Assembly: GCA_048394785.1 (NCBI GenBank)
Contig: DBFJGL010000076.1
Coordinates: 1-11,330, forward strand
DNA: 11,330 nucleotides
Reading direction: 5' to 3'
Origin: DBFJGL01 sp048394785
GTDB taxonomy: Bacteria; Bacillota; Clostridia; Christensenellales; CAG-917
Every line of letters begins with the position of its first letter. The stretch's first letter is position 1. The notes under the pieces were generated by a model. It did no database searches, was not told the DNA's origin, and saw nothing but the letters and a program-made list of their open reading frames with translations. Positions 1 to 8,010 of this stretch are shown here, in pieces. A program made the position numbers and the translations under genes.

Positions 1-3
1 TAT

Positions 4-11
4 AAGGGAGG
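4..11 (+). promoter_or_regulatory. Ribosome binding site of comM
   Basis: The purine-rich AAGGGAGG lies 5 bases before the ATG at 17. It is a strong Shine-Dalgarno match and supports that start. The window begins too close upstream to see a promoter. Confidence 0.8.
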
Positions 12-16
12 TTGGA

Positions 17-1543
17 ATGCTTGCCAAGATAAAAAGTCGCGCGCTTGACGGGCTTAACGGGTATGCCGTCACCGTCGAGGTGGATATAAACTCCGGCTTG
101 CCCGGCATCGAAATGGTGGGACTTGCGTCTACCGCGACCAAGGAAGCCAAGGAGAGGGTGCGGTCGGCTGTAAAGAACAGCGGTTTCAAATATCCCACGC
201 GAAGAATTACCGTCAATCTTGCGCCGGCAGATACCAAAAAAGAGGGAGCGACTCTCGATTTGCCCGTGGCGGTGGGCATTCTTGCCGCGTCCGAACAGAT
301 TTGCGGCGAAAAATACAAGCAGTTCAATATTATAGGCGAGCTGTCGCTGGACGGCAGGCTCAATCACGTCAACGGCATTATGCCCCTTCTGATTTCCGCG
401 GTGCAGAGAGGGGAGAGTAAATTCATTATACCCGAAGCAAACAAGAAAGAGGCTTCGTTTATAGAGGGCGCAGAGGTTTACGCGCTGAGTTCGCTTAAGG
501 AAGTCGCGGACTTTTTGAGCGGCGAGGAGCGTGAACCCGTAGAGATTTCGTCATACGAGGCGGCGTTGTCGAAAGCGGTGAAAAGCGTCGATTTCAAGGA
601 CGTAAAAGGACAGAGCGCGGCAAAACGCGCGGTGGAAATTGCCGTTGCCGGCGGTCATAACGTGCTGATGTCGGGACCTCCCGGAGCGGGCAAGACGATG
701 CTTGCGCGGTGCGTGCCGTCCATTATGCCCGAAATGAGTTTCAAAGAGGCAATCGAAGTCACCAAAATACACAGCGTGGCTGGATTGCTCGACAGCGAAG
801 TGGGAATTGTGACGGAGAGGCCTTTCCGCGCGCCGCACCATACCGTTACGGTGCCGTCTTTGATAGGCGGAGGAAGCAACGCGCGTCCGGGAGAGGTGAG
901 CCTTGCAAATCACGGAGTACTGTTTTTGGACGAAGTGCCCGAGTACAGCCGCCGCGCTCTCGAAACGCTCAGACAGCCCTTGGAAGACAGACGGGTGTGC
1001 GTGTCGAGAATAGCAAAAACCGCGGAGTATCCCGCCAATTTTATGCTGATTGCGAGTATGAACCCCTGTCCTTGCGGCAATTTCGGTTCAAAAACTCAGA
1101 AATGCACTTGCACGGCGCAGCAGATTAACTCGTACGCGTCGCGATTGAGCGGTCCGCTTCTTGACAGAATAGATTTGCAAATCGAGGTGGACGGCGTATC
1201 TTACGACGAGTTCAGAGGAGAGGAGGCGGAGTGCTCCGAGGACATCAAGAAACGCATAACCGCCGCGCGCGAAATTCAGCGCAAACGGTTTGAGGACGAC
1301 GGTATTCTGCTCAACTCCGAAATGGGCACACGCGAAGTGAACAGGTATTGCAAGACGGACGAAGCTTGCGAAAGACTGCTCAAAAAGGCGTTTGAAAAAA
1401 TGAACCTCAGCGCAAGAGGTACGACGCGCATTCTCAAAGTAGCGCGTACCATTGCGGATTTGGAAGGGTGCGAAAACATACGCCCGCAACATATCGCGGA
1501 GGCGGTGCAATACCGCGGCGCGGAGAGAAGGCTGGGAATATGA
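17..1543 (+). CDS. comM: YifB/ComM family Mg-chelatase-like AAA+ ATPase
   Basis: This 508-residue protein has the full YifB/ComM architecture. An N-terminal ChlI-like domain (about residues 1-170) is followed by an AAA+ Mg-chelatase core and a C-terminal helical domain (about 410-505). The Walker A motif GPPGAGKT is at 220-227 and Walker B VLFLDE at 301-306. A family-typical cysteine cluster, CPC at 351-353 plus CTC at 363-365, follows. In Vibrio and Haemophilus, ComM is a hexameric helicase that drives branch migration during integration of transforming DNA; that function is inferred here from homology. The length matches the family and the start has a strong ribosome binding site. The stop overlaps the dprA start (ATGA), so the two competence-type genes are probably translationally coupled. 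The family name is secure; a competence role in this organism is not shown. Confidence 0.95.
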   Translation: MLAKIKSRALDGLNGYAVTVEVDINSGLPGIEMVGLASTATKEAKERVRSAVKNSGFKYPTRRITVNLAPADTKKEGATLDLPVAVGILAASEQICGEKYKQFNIIGELSLDGRLNHVNGIMPLLISAVQRGESKFIIPEANKKEASFIEGAEVYALSSLKEVADFLSGEEREPVEISSYEAALSKAVKSVDFKDVKGQSAAKRAVEIAVAGGHNVLMSGPPGAGKTMLARCVPSIMPEMSFKEAIEVTKIHSVAGLLDSEVGIVTERPFRAPHHTVTVPSLIGGGSNARPGEVSLANHGVLFLDEVPEYSRRALETLRQPLEDRRVCVSRIAKTAEYPANFMLIASMNPCPCGNFGSKTQKCTCTAQQINSYASRLSGPLLDRIDLQIEVDGVSYDEFRGEEAECSEDIKKRITAAREIQRKRFEDDGILLNSEMGTREVNRYCKTDEACERLLKKAFEKMNLSARGTTRILKVARTIADLEGCENIRPQHIAEAVQYRGAERRLGI

Positions 1544-2628
1544 GAGGCAGAGATTCGGCAAGCAAGGCGATTATCGCGCTGAGCGCGACGGAGGATATTT
1601 CCTATCGCAAGAGCTCCGCGCTTCTCGGTATGCTCAAAAGCCCCGACGAGTTGTTTAAGCGGTGCTGCGACTCGGACGTTGCCGCGCTTATCGGCGACGC
1701 GGCGGTTAAAAAACTTGCGGAAAACCTCGCGGACGTCGATTTGATTATTGACAGACTTGCCGCAAAGGGTATAGGCTGGGTAACGACGCTCGACGATGAT
1801 TTTCCCGATTTTTTAAGGGAAATTCAAGACGCGCCGTTTATACTGTACGTCAAGGGCAACGAGGCTCTTATAAATTCGGACTGCATTGCGGTGGTGGGCA
1901 CCCGCCGTCCCACGCGTTACGGACTGAAAATGGCAAATCTTTTTGCGCGCGAGTTCGCAAAAGCGGGGCTTACCGTAGTGTCGGGATTTGCAAGGGGAAT
2001 AGACCGCGCCGCTCACGAGGCGTGTACGGAAGGCGGTTTTCCCACGATAGCGGTGTTTGCGTGCGGATTGGATATTTGCTATCCCGCCGAGCACAGAGGA
2101 CTTTATGAGAAAATTCTCGAAGGCGGCGGTCTGCTGATAAGCGAATATCCGCCGGGAGTCCGTCCGCTGCAATATCATTTTCCCGAACGCAACCGCATAA
2201 TAAGCGGATTGTCCGAGGCGGTGTTTATACCCGAAGCCGCAACCAAAAGCGGTTCGCTGATTACGGCGCGTCTCGCGGTGGAGCAGGGCAGGGACTTGTT
2301 TGCAATTCCCGGCAACGTCACTTCACCCGAAAGCGAGGGCACGAATAAACTTCTTATGGAGATGCCGCACGCCTTGGTGCTCTCTCCCGAAGACGTGCTA
2401 CGCGCAATGAATTTCACCCTGCCGCAGTCGGAAAACAAAGAGGAAACCGTTGAGCTCGATTTGGCGGAAACCCTCGTCGCGGACGCCCTCAGGGAGGGTG
2501 AACTGCATTTCGAGGAACTGATAAGAAAAACAGGACTATCGAGCAACGAACTGAATATCGCGCTCGTAAATCTTCAGCTGTACGGTATAGCGGAAGATAC
2601 GGGCGGCAACTATTATATTCTAAGCTGA
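1540..2628 (+). CDS. dprA: DNA-processing protein DprA (Smf)
   Basis: DprA binds incoming single-stranded DNA and loads RecA during natural transformation. The 362-residue product has an N-terminal helical region (about 1-100), the Rossmann-like DprA core (about 105-300) and a C-terminal winged-helix domain (about 305-362). Core signatures are VVGTRRPTRYG from 118, SGFARGID at 148-155, FPERNRIISG from 214 and KSGSLITA at 236-243. I chose the ATG at 1540, which forms an ATGA overlap with the comM stop and has a purine-rich GGAGAGAAGG upstream. An in-frame ATG at 1468 would add 24 residues lying entirely inside comM and is less likely. The gene is followed after 12 bases by topA, the classical smf-topA order of Bacillus-like genomes. 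DprA is widespread, including in bacteria not known to be competent, so the gene alone does not prove competence. Confidence 0.95.
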   Translation: MRGRDSASKAIIALSATEDISYRKSSALLGMLKSPDELFKRCCDSDVAALIGDAAVKKLAENLADVDLIIDRLAAKGIGWVTTLDDDFPDFLREIQDAPFILYVKGNEALINSDCIAVVGTRRPTRYGLKMANLFAREFAKAGLTVVSGFARGIDRAAHEACTEGGFPTIAVFACGLDICYPAEHRGLYEKILEGGGLLISEYPPGVRPLQYHFPERNRIISGLSEAVFIPEAATKSGSLITARLAVEQGRDLFAIPGNVTSPESEGTNKLLMEMPHALVLSPEDVLRAMNFTLPQSENKEETVELDLAETLVADALREGELHFEELIRKTGLSSNELNIALVNLQLYGIAEDTGGNYYILS

Positions 2629-2629
2629 C

Positions 2630-2637
2630 AAGGAGAA
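2630..2637 (+). promoter_or_regulatory. Ribosome binding site of topA
   Basis: An AAGGAGAA-type Shine-Dalgarno sequence fills most of the 12-base gap between the dprA stop and the topA ATG at 2641. The gap is too short for a promoter, so topA is probably transcribed with dprA. Confidence 0.75.
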
Positions 2638-2640
2638 GAA

Positions 2641-4755
2641 ATGAAGCAACTCATCATCGTCGAGTCACCGTCGAAAGCTAAGACAATTCAGAAATATCTC
2701 GGGGGCGAAGTGGCTGTGCTCGCTTCCAAAGGGCACGTCTGCGATTTGCCGCAACGTACGCTCGGCATAGACATAGAAGGCGGTTACGTTCCGCAGTATA
2801 TCGTTACTCCCGACAAGGAAGAAACCATCAAACGTCTGTCGGCGGCTGTCGGCAAGTACGACAAAGTTTATCTCGCAACCGACCCGGACCGCGAAGGAGA
2901 GGCAATCAGCTGGCACCTTAAAAACCGTCTTAACATTACGGACGAGAACGTGAGAATAGAGTTTCACGAAATTTCTCCCAAAGCCGTCAAAAGCGCGATG
3001 GAAAACCCGAGAAAAATAAATATGGATCTCGTCGATTCTCAGCAGGCGCGCAGAGTGCTGGACAGATTGGTCGGATATAAGATTTCGCCCATTCTTTCCC
3101 GCCGTATCAAGCAGGGTTCGTCGGCGGGCAGAGTGCAGAGCGCGGCACTCAAAATGATTGTGGACAGAGAAAAGGAAATCCGCGCGTTCGTGCCCGAGGA
3201 GTATTGGAATATCTTTGCGATGCTGCTGAAAGACGGCGCGAGAAAGACTAAGGCAAATTTGTTCAAAGCGGCTCTCAACGATTACAACGGAGATAAAATC
3301 AAGGTGGGCGACGCCGATACCGCGAGTAAAATCACAGAGATTATGCGCGGCGCGAATTACGTCGTGGACGAGGTCAAAAAAAGCGTGTCCACGTCCCGTC
3401 CCGCCCCTCCGTTTACCACGAGCACGATGCAACAGGAGGCAAGTCATAAGCTCAATATGACGGCCGACCGCTCCATCAGAGTGGCGCAGCAGCTCTACGA
3501 GGGCGTGGATATTCAGGGCGAAGGTCTTAACGCGCTCATCACTTATATCAGAACGGACAGCGTGAGAGTTTCTCCCGATTTCGCGGCGGCGACTCTGGGT
3601 TATATAAAGGCGAATTACGGCAAAGAGTTTGCGCCCCAAAAGCCCAACGTGTACAAGACGAGCGATAACGCGCAGGACGCGCACGAAGCTATCCGTCCCA
3701 TTTCTCTCGACCGCACGCCGCAGTCGCTGGAAGGTAAAATCGACCGCGACCAGTTCAGGCTGTATAAGCTCATTTACGAGAGATACCTCGCGTCGCAGAT
3801 GACCAACGCGCAGTATAACACGATGCGCGTGCACATCGAGGGCGATAACGGCGCGGAAAAACTCGGGTTTGTAGTGAAGGGCAAAAGCGTTAAATTCAAG
3901 GGGTTCACCGCCGTTTATACCGCGACTTCCGATAAAGAGGAGGACAGCGCGGAGGTGGACGTGATGCCCGACCTCAACGAGGGCGAAAAACTCAACCTCG
4001 ACGACGTGGTCAGCGAACAGAAGTTCACAAAACCCCCGGCGCGTTATACCGACGCGACTCTCGTCAAGGCTATGGAGGAGAACGGGATTGGACGTCCGAG
4101 TACGTACGCGTCCATAATTTCAGTCATTGCCAAACGCGAGTACACCGAAAAGGTGCAAAAAGCAATCGCGCCCACTCAGCTCGGCGAGGCGGTGTGCGAG
4201 TATATGGAAAAGAATTTCCCCGACGTAATGAACTTGCAGTTTACGGCGCGGCTCGAAAATGCGTTGGACAGGGTTGCGGACGGCAATCAGAAGTGGCAGG
4301 AACTTGTCGGGGCATATTATCCGCGCCTTAAAAAGTTCATAGAACGCGCGCAGAAGACGGGCGGCAACAACCGTTTGCCCGACGAGGAAAGCGACGTTGT
4401 GTGCGAAAAGTGCGGCGCGAAAATGGTGATTAAGGACGGAAGGTACGGGAAATTCCTCGCCTGTCCCAATTATCCGAACTGCAAAAATATAAAGAAAATC
4501 GCGGAAGTGGTGGGCAAGTGCCCCAAGTGCGGCGGCGACGTGGAAAAGAGAGTTTCCAAAGCCGGCAAAACTTTTTACGGCTGCTCCAATTATCCCAAGT
4601 GCGACTTTATCAGCTGGGACATTCCAGCGCCCAAGTTCTGCCCCGATTGCGGCGGTACGATGAGAGTGGTAAAGCGCGACGATAAAACCAAGTACGTTTG
4701 CACCAACAGAGAGTGCAAGCACACCGAATATGTGCAGGACGAAAAGTCGGAGTGA
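2641..4755 (+). CDS. topA: DNA topoisomerase I (type IA)
   Basis: This enzyme relaxes negative supercoils by cutting one DNA strand through a 5'-phosphotyrosine intermediate. The 704-residue protein begins with a TOPRIM domain (about 1-125): the catalytic acid is E8 in VESPSKAKTI, and the metal-binding DPDREGE is at 81-87. The type IA core follows, with the catalytic tyrosine Y302 in ITYIRTDS and the conserved GIGRPSTYA segment downstream. The C-terminus carries three zinc-ribbon modules, each with four cysteines, starting near C588, C627 and C667. Length and layout match Bacillota TopA. The start has a good ribosome binding site and the conserved N-terminal beta strand begins at once. All key residues are present and I see no truncation or frameshift. 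The 3' end overlaps trmFO by 26 bases. Confidence 0.98.
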   Translation: MKQLIIVESPSKAKTIQKYLGGEVAVLASKGHVCDLPQRTLGIDIEGGYVPQYIVTPDKEETIKRLSAAVGKYDKVYLATDPDREGEAISWHLKNRLNITDENVRIEFHEISPKAVKSAMENPRKINMDLVDSQQARRVLDRLVGYKISPILSRRIKQGSSAGRVQSAALKMIVDREKEIRAFVPEEYWNIFAMLLKDGARKTKANLFKAALNDYNGDKIKVGDADTASKITEIMRGANYVVDEVKKSVSTSRPAPPFTTSTMQQEASHKLNMTADRSIRVAQQLYEGVDIQGEGLNALITYIRTDSVRVSPDFAAATLGYIKANYGKEFAPQKPNVYKTSDNAQDAHEAIRPISLDRTPQSLEGKIDRDQFRLYKLIYERYLASQMTNAQYNTMRVHIEGDNGAEKLGFVVKGKSVKFKGFTAVYTATSDKEEDSAEVDVMPDLNEGEKLNLDDVVSEQKFTKPPARYTDATLVKAMEENGIGRPSTYASIISVIAKREYTEKVQKAIAPTQLGEAVCEYMEKNFPDVMNLQFTARLENALDRVADGNQKWQELVGAYYPRLKKFIERAQKTGGNNRLPDEESDVVCEKCGAKMVIKDGRYGKFLACPNYPNCKNIKKIAEVVGKCPKCGGDVEKRVSKAGKTFYGCSNYPKCDFISWDIPAPKFCPDCGGTMRVVKRDDKTKYVCTNRECKHTEYVQDEKSE

Positions 4756-6061
4756 CGTCGTAGTAATAGGCGGCGGTCTTGCGGGCGCGGAGGCGGCGTT
4801 GCAGCTGCTTGCTCGCGGCGTATCCGTCACTATGTACGAAATGCGCCCCCAAAAGAGTACGGGCGCGCATAAGAGCGGCGATATTGCCGAGCTTGTGTGT
4901 TCCAATTCCTTGAAATCGGACGATACGGGCACGGCTTCGGGACTGCTCAAAGCCGAACTCAAAACTCTCGGCTGCGCGCTGTTGCAGGCGGCGTATAGGG
5001 CGAGAGTGCCTTCGGGAAGCGCGCTTGCGGTGGACAGAGCAAGGTTTTCAAACGAAGTCGGGGAGATGCTCGGCAGGTACGAAAATTTTACGTTGGTAAG
5101 AGAGGAGATAACGAAAATTCCCGAGGGAGTTCCCGTTATCGTGGCTACGGGACCGCTTACCTCTCAGCCGCTCAGCGACGAATTGAGCGCGCTCGGCGGC
5201 GGAAGATTGTATTTTTACGACGCGGTCGCGCCTATTGTCGACTTCGAGTCCGTGGATATGAACAGCGCGTATTTCGGCGGAAGATACGGCAAGGGCGGCG
5301 ACGATTATCTCAATCTGCCTATGAACAGGCAGGAGTACGAGGCGTTTTATAACGAACTGATAAACGCAAAAACCGTCACTCTCAAAGAGTTTGAAAAGAA
5401 AGAACTGTTCGAGGGGTGTATGCCCATAGAGGAAATGGCGAAGCGCGGCAGCGACACGATACGTTTCGGTCCCCTCCGTCCCGTGGGGCTGTCCCATCCC
5501 GTTACGGGCGAAAAGGCGTATGCCGTGGTGCAGCTCAGAAAGGAAAACGTCGGCGGCGATTGCTATAATATGGTGGGGTTTCAGACAAATCTCACGTTCG
5601 GCGAACAGAAGCGGGTGTTCGGTATGATACCCGCGCTCAAAGAAGCCGTGTATCTGCGCTACGGCGTGATGCACAGGAATACGTATCTGCACTCGCCTGA
5701 TATTCTCGACGGCACCCTTCAAGCGAAAAGCGGCGCGCCCCTCTATATAGCCGGTCAGCTTTCGGGCGTGGAAGGGTATATGGAGAGTATAGCGGCGGGA
5801 CTGGTCGCAGGCGTCGCAATGGCAAAACTGCTTGACGGCGACAGGCTTTGCGAACTGCCGTCGGATACGATTATCGGCGCGCTTATGAGGTACGTTTCGT
5901 CCTGTCCCGGAGAGTTTCAGCCTATGAACGCAAACTTCGGACTGCTGCCTCAGACGGACGTCCGCGATAAAAAGGGGCGTAAGGCGGCGTATTGCGAAAG
6001 GGCGTTGAAATCTATTGCCGAATACGTGGAAAGAACGGGGTTTTGTCCTCGATACAATTGA
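4730..6061 (+). CDS. trmFO: FAD/folate-dependent tRNA (uracil-54-C5)-methyltransferase TrmFO
   Basis: TrmFO makes 5-methyluridine at position 54 of the tRNA T-loop, taking carbon from 5,10-methylene-tetrahydrofolate and electrons from reduced FAD. The 443-residue protein starts with a dinucleotide-binding fold (GGGLAGAEAA, residues 14-23). It keeps the two cysteines known to matter in the family: C57 in VCSNSLKSD and C230 in FEGCMPIEEMA. A GxxSGVEGYMESIAAG-type segment near the C-terminus completes the GidA-like fold. The ATG at 4730 lies 26 bases inside topA. It is the only plausible start, because no other in-frame start codon occurs before the FAD motif. No strong Shine-Dalgarno is visible, so translation may depend on ribosomes finishing topA. 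In Bacillus relatives trmFO (gid) sits between topA and xerC; here hslV follows directly. Confidence 0.96.
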   Translation: MCRTKSRSDVVVIGGGLAGAEAALQLLARGVSVTMYEMRPQKSTGAHKSGDIAELVCSNSLKSDDTGTASGLLKAELKTLGCALLQAAYRARVPSGSALAVDRARFSNEVGEMLGRYENFTLVREEITKIPEGVPVIVATGPLTSQPLSDELSALGGGRLYFYDAVAPIVDFESVDMNSAYFGGRYGKGGDDYLNLPMNRQEYEAFYNELINAKTVTLKEFEKKELFEGCMPIEEMAKRGSDTIRFGPLRPVGLSHPVTGEKAYAVVQLRKENVGGDCYNMVGFQTNLTFGEQKRVFGMIPALKEAVYLRYGVMHRNTYLHSPDILDGTLQAKSGAPLYIAGQLSGVEGYMESIAAGLVAGVAMAKLLDGDRLCELPSDTIIGALMRYVSSCPGEFQPMNANFGLLPQTDVRDKKGRKAAYCERALKSIAEYVERTGFCPRYN

Positions 6062-6066
6062 AATAC

Positions 6067-6082
6067 GTCCGAATTTTCGGAC
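6067..6082 (+). other. Hairpin just after trmFO (possible weak terminator)
   Basis: GTCCGA (6067-6072) and TCGGAC (6077-6082) form a perfect 6-bp stem around an ATTT loop, 6 bases after the trmFO stop. It is followed by TTAAAATA, not a run of T, so it is a poor intrinsic terminator. It may instead protect the 3' end of the upstream message or mark an attenuation point. The inverted repeat is directly visible; its function is not known. Confidence 0.45.
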
Positions 6083-6097
6083 TTAAAATACAGATAA

Positions 6098-6118
6098 TCG
6101 ACCTATGGTCGAAGGAGG
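6098..6118 (+). promoter_or_regulatory. Hairpin abutting the hslV ribosome binding site
   Basis: TCGACC (6098-6103) pairs perfectly with GGTCGA (6107-6112) around a TAT loop. The near-perfect Shine-Dalgarno AAGGAGG (6112-6118) starts on the last base of the stem, 7 bases before the hslV ATG at 6126. The stem could set ribosome access or stabilise a processed 5' end. Regulation is inference; the structure and the strong ribosome binding site are visible. Confidence 0.5.
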
Positions 6119-6125
6119 CTGATAT

Positions 6126-6659
6126 ATGGAATTCAGAGGTACTACAATCTGCGCCGTCAAAAAGGACGGCGTAACCGCCGTTGCAGGCGACGGTCAGGTC
6201 ACGATGGGCGAAAGCGTGATAATGAAAGGCAATGCCGTTAAGGTGAAGCGCATTTACAACGACAGAGTCGTCATCGGTTTTGCGGGCTCGGTGTCCGACG
6301 CTTTCGCGCTGTCCGAAAAGTTTGAGGAAATGCTGCAAAAGTACAGCGGCAACCTTATGCGTTCGGCGGTGGAACTCGCCGAGCTTTGGAGAAGCGATAA
6401 AATGTACAGAAAGCTCGAAGCTCTGCTCATAGTGGCGGATAAAACGTCGCTTTACATCGTGTCGGGAAGCGGCGAGGTTATCGAACCCGAAAGCGGTATA
6501 TGCGCAATAGGAAGCGGCGGAAATTACGCGCTTGCCGCGGCGCGCGCGCTTGCCGGAGCAACCGACCTCGGCGCAGCCGAAATCGCGGGACGCGCGCTTA
6601 AAATCGCAAGCGAACTTTGTGTGTTCACCAACGACCACATTACCATTGAAACGGTATAG
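6126..6659 (+). CDS. hslV: ATP-dependent protease peptidase subunit HslV (ClpQ)
   Basis: HslV is the proteasome-like threonine peptidase that stacks as hexameric rings and is capped by the HslU unfoldase in the cytoplasm. The 177-residue sequence shows the family blocks in order: TTICAV at the N-terminus, GDGQVTMG, GFAGSVSDAF, a WRSDK segment, and GSGGNYALAAARAL near the C-terminus. The predicted start gives a five-residue leader, MEFRG, before the TT pair, so T6 should become the catalytic N-terminal threonine after processing. Short leaders of this kind occur in other bacterial HslV proteins. A strong AAGGAGG ribosome binding site supports the ATG at 6126. hslU follows after 8 bases, giving a complete protease operon. 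In Bacillus the neighbour upstream is xerC; here it is trmFO. Confidence 0.97.
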   Translation: MEFRGTTICAVKKDGVTAVAGDGQVTMGESVIMKGNAVKVKRIYNDRVVIGFAGSVSDAFALSEKFEEMLQKYSGNLMRSAVELAELWRSDKMYRKLEALLIVADKTSLYIVSGSGEVIEPESGICAIGSGGNYALAAARALAGATDLGAAEIAGRALKIASELCVFTNDHITIETV

Positions 6660-6663
6660 GAGG
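6658..6663 (+). promoter_or_regulatory. Ribosome binding site of hslU overlapping the hslV stop
   Basis: A perfect AGGAGG begins inside the TAG stop codon of hslV (6657-6659) and lies 4 bases before the hslU ATG at 6668. This arrangement suggests coupled, high-level translation of the two protease subunits. Confidence 0.8.
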
Positions 6664-6667
6664 ATTT

Positions 6668-7987
6668 ATGGAACTTACTCCCAAACAAATCGTAAACGAA
6701 CTCGACAGATATATTATCGGACAGACCGAGGCTAAAAAAGCCGTGGCAATCGCGCTCAGAAACCGCTATCGCAGAAGTAAGCTGTCCGAGGAAATGAGAG
6801 AGGAAATCACGCCCAAAAACATCATTATGAAGGGACCTACGGGCGTGGGTAAAACGGAAATCGCAAGACGTCTTGCCAAAATCGTCAAGGCACCTTTTGT
6901 CAAGGTGGAGGCGACCAAGTTCACCGAGGTGGGCTACGTCGGGCGCGACGTCGAAAGCATTATCCGCGACCTCGTCGAGGTGGCAATCAGAATGGTAAAA
7001 GAAGAAAAAGTAAAGGAAGTTCTGCCCAAAGCGACGGAAATCGCGGAGAACAACCTCGTGGACATTCTTCTTCCCATTCGCAAAAAAGCCGCCACGGAGG
7101 ATAAGTCGGACGCTCAGCTCAAAGAGGAGCTGCTGTCCGAAATACGCGCTGGACATCTTGACGGCATAAACATCGAAATGGAAATCCGCCAGCAGCCAAA
7201 ACCCATTCAAATCGGTCCCGGCAACGGCGCAGGCAGCGAAATAGACCTCGGAAGCATTTTCGGAAACGCTATGCCCGGCAAGAAAAAGAAGAGAAGACTT
7301 ACCGTAAAACAGGCGATGGATTTTATCGTCAATCAGGAGTCCGAGAAAATGATTGACCAGGACGGTATCGTTGCGGAGGCATTGCAGCGCGCAGAACAGG
7401 ACGGAGTCGTTTTTCTTGACGAAATAGATAAAGTTGCCGCAAGAAGCGGCCGCGACCAAGGACACGACGTGTCGAGAGAGGGCGTGCAACGCGATATTCT
7501 TCCTATCGTCGAAGGCAGCACTGTGCAGACTAAACACGGTTCTATCCGCACGGATTTCATTCTGTTTATCGCGGCAGGCGCGTTCCATATGTCCAAAATG
7601 GAGGATTTAATTCCCGAATTGCAGGGCAGGTTCCCCATTCGAGTGGAGCTGGACAATCTCACGCAAGCCGATTTCGTGCGCATTCTCACCGAGCCCGACA
7701 ACGCCGTGCTTAAACAGTACAAGGAATTGCTCGGAGTGGACGGAGTGTCGTTGAATTTCGACGACGAAGCTATCGCGAAGATTGCGGAAGCGTCGTTCTA
7801 CGAAAACGAAAACAGCGAAAACCTCGGCGCAAGACGTCTGCACGCGGTCTTGGAAGCCTTGCTCAAAGACATTCTGTTCGAGGCGGACGATAATGTAACC
7901 AAAGAAATTAAAATCGATAAGGCGTACGTCGAGGAGCATCTTGCAAGCACGCTCAAAGAGGCAAATCTCAGAAGATACATTCTGTAA
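6668..7987 (+). CDS. hslU: ATP-dependent protease ATPase subunit HslU (ClpY)
   Basis: HslU is the AAA+ unfoldase that feeds protein substrates into HslV. The 439-residue protein has Walker A GPTGVGKT at 56-63, the substrate-gripping pore loop GYVGRD at 89-94, and a charged intermediate (I) domain from about 110 to 235. Walker B VVFLDEID follows at 247-254, an arginine-finger region (LQGRFPIRVEL) after that, and the sensor-2 segment GARRLHAVLE near the end. The C-terminus LRRYIL resembles the tail that docks between HslV subunits to activate the peptidase. Length is close to the usual HslU size, and no key motif is missing. It is clearly co-transcribed with hslV. In Bacillus, codY comes next; here a 102-base gap and hisS follow. 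Confidence 0.97.
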   Translation: MELTPKQIVNELDRYIIGQTEAKKAVAIALRNRYRRSKLSEEMREEITPKNIIMKGPTGVGKTEIARRLAKIVKAPFVKVEATKFTEVGYVGRDVESIIRDLVEVAIRMVKEEKVKEVLPKATEIAENNLVDILLPIRKKAATEDKSDAQLKEELLSEIRAGHLDGINIEMEIRQQPKPIQIGPGNGAGSEIDLGSIFGNAMPGKKKKRRLTVKQAMDFIVNQESEKMIDQDGIVAEALQRAEQDGVVFLDEIDKVAARSGRDQGHDVSREGVQRDILPIVEGSTVQTKHGSIRTDFILFIAAGAFHMSKMEDLIPELQGRFPIRVELDNLTQADFVRILTEPDNAVLKQYKELLGVDGVSLNFDDEAIAKIAEASFYENENSENLGARRLHAVLEALLKDILFEADDNVTKEIKIDKAYVEEHLASTLKEANLRRYIL

Positions 7988-8010
7988 GACAATACGTTGA
8001 ATCGAAACGG

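Noticed and set aside
1468..1539. Upstream in-frame ATG that would lengthen DprA by 24 residues
   Set aside because: The extension lies wholly inside comM and does not resemble DprA N-termini. The ATGA overlap at 1540 has a better upstream purine stretch.
2665..3834. 389-codon open frame on the minus strand inside topA
   Set aside because: It lies wholly opposite a gene with all catalytic motifs intact. Its translation is rich in H, R, F and V with no recognisable domain, the usual look of an antisense shadow in this codon bias.
4120..4962. 280-codon minus-strand open frame across the topA-trmFO junction
   Set aside because: Both sense genes are complete here. The antisense product has no domain I recognise.
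6062..6125. Possible xerC remnant between trmFO and hslV
   Set aside because: The 64 bases contain two hairpins and a ribosome binding site, but no stretch that translates into any tyrosine recombinase motif.
6524..7588. 354-codon open frame on the minus strand opposite hslV and hslU
   Set aside because: It spans two well-defined sense genes, and its composition is that of a reverse-complement shadow.
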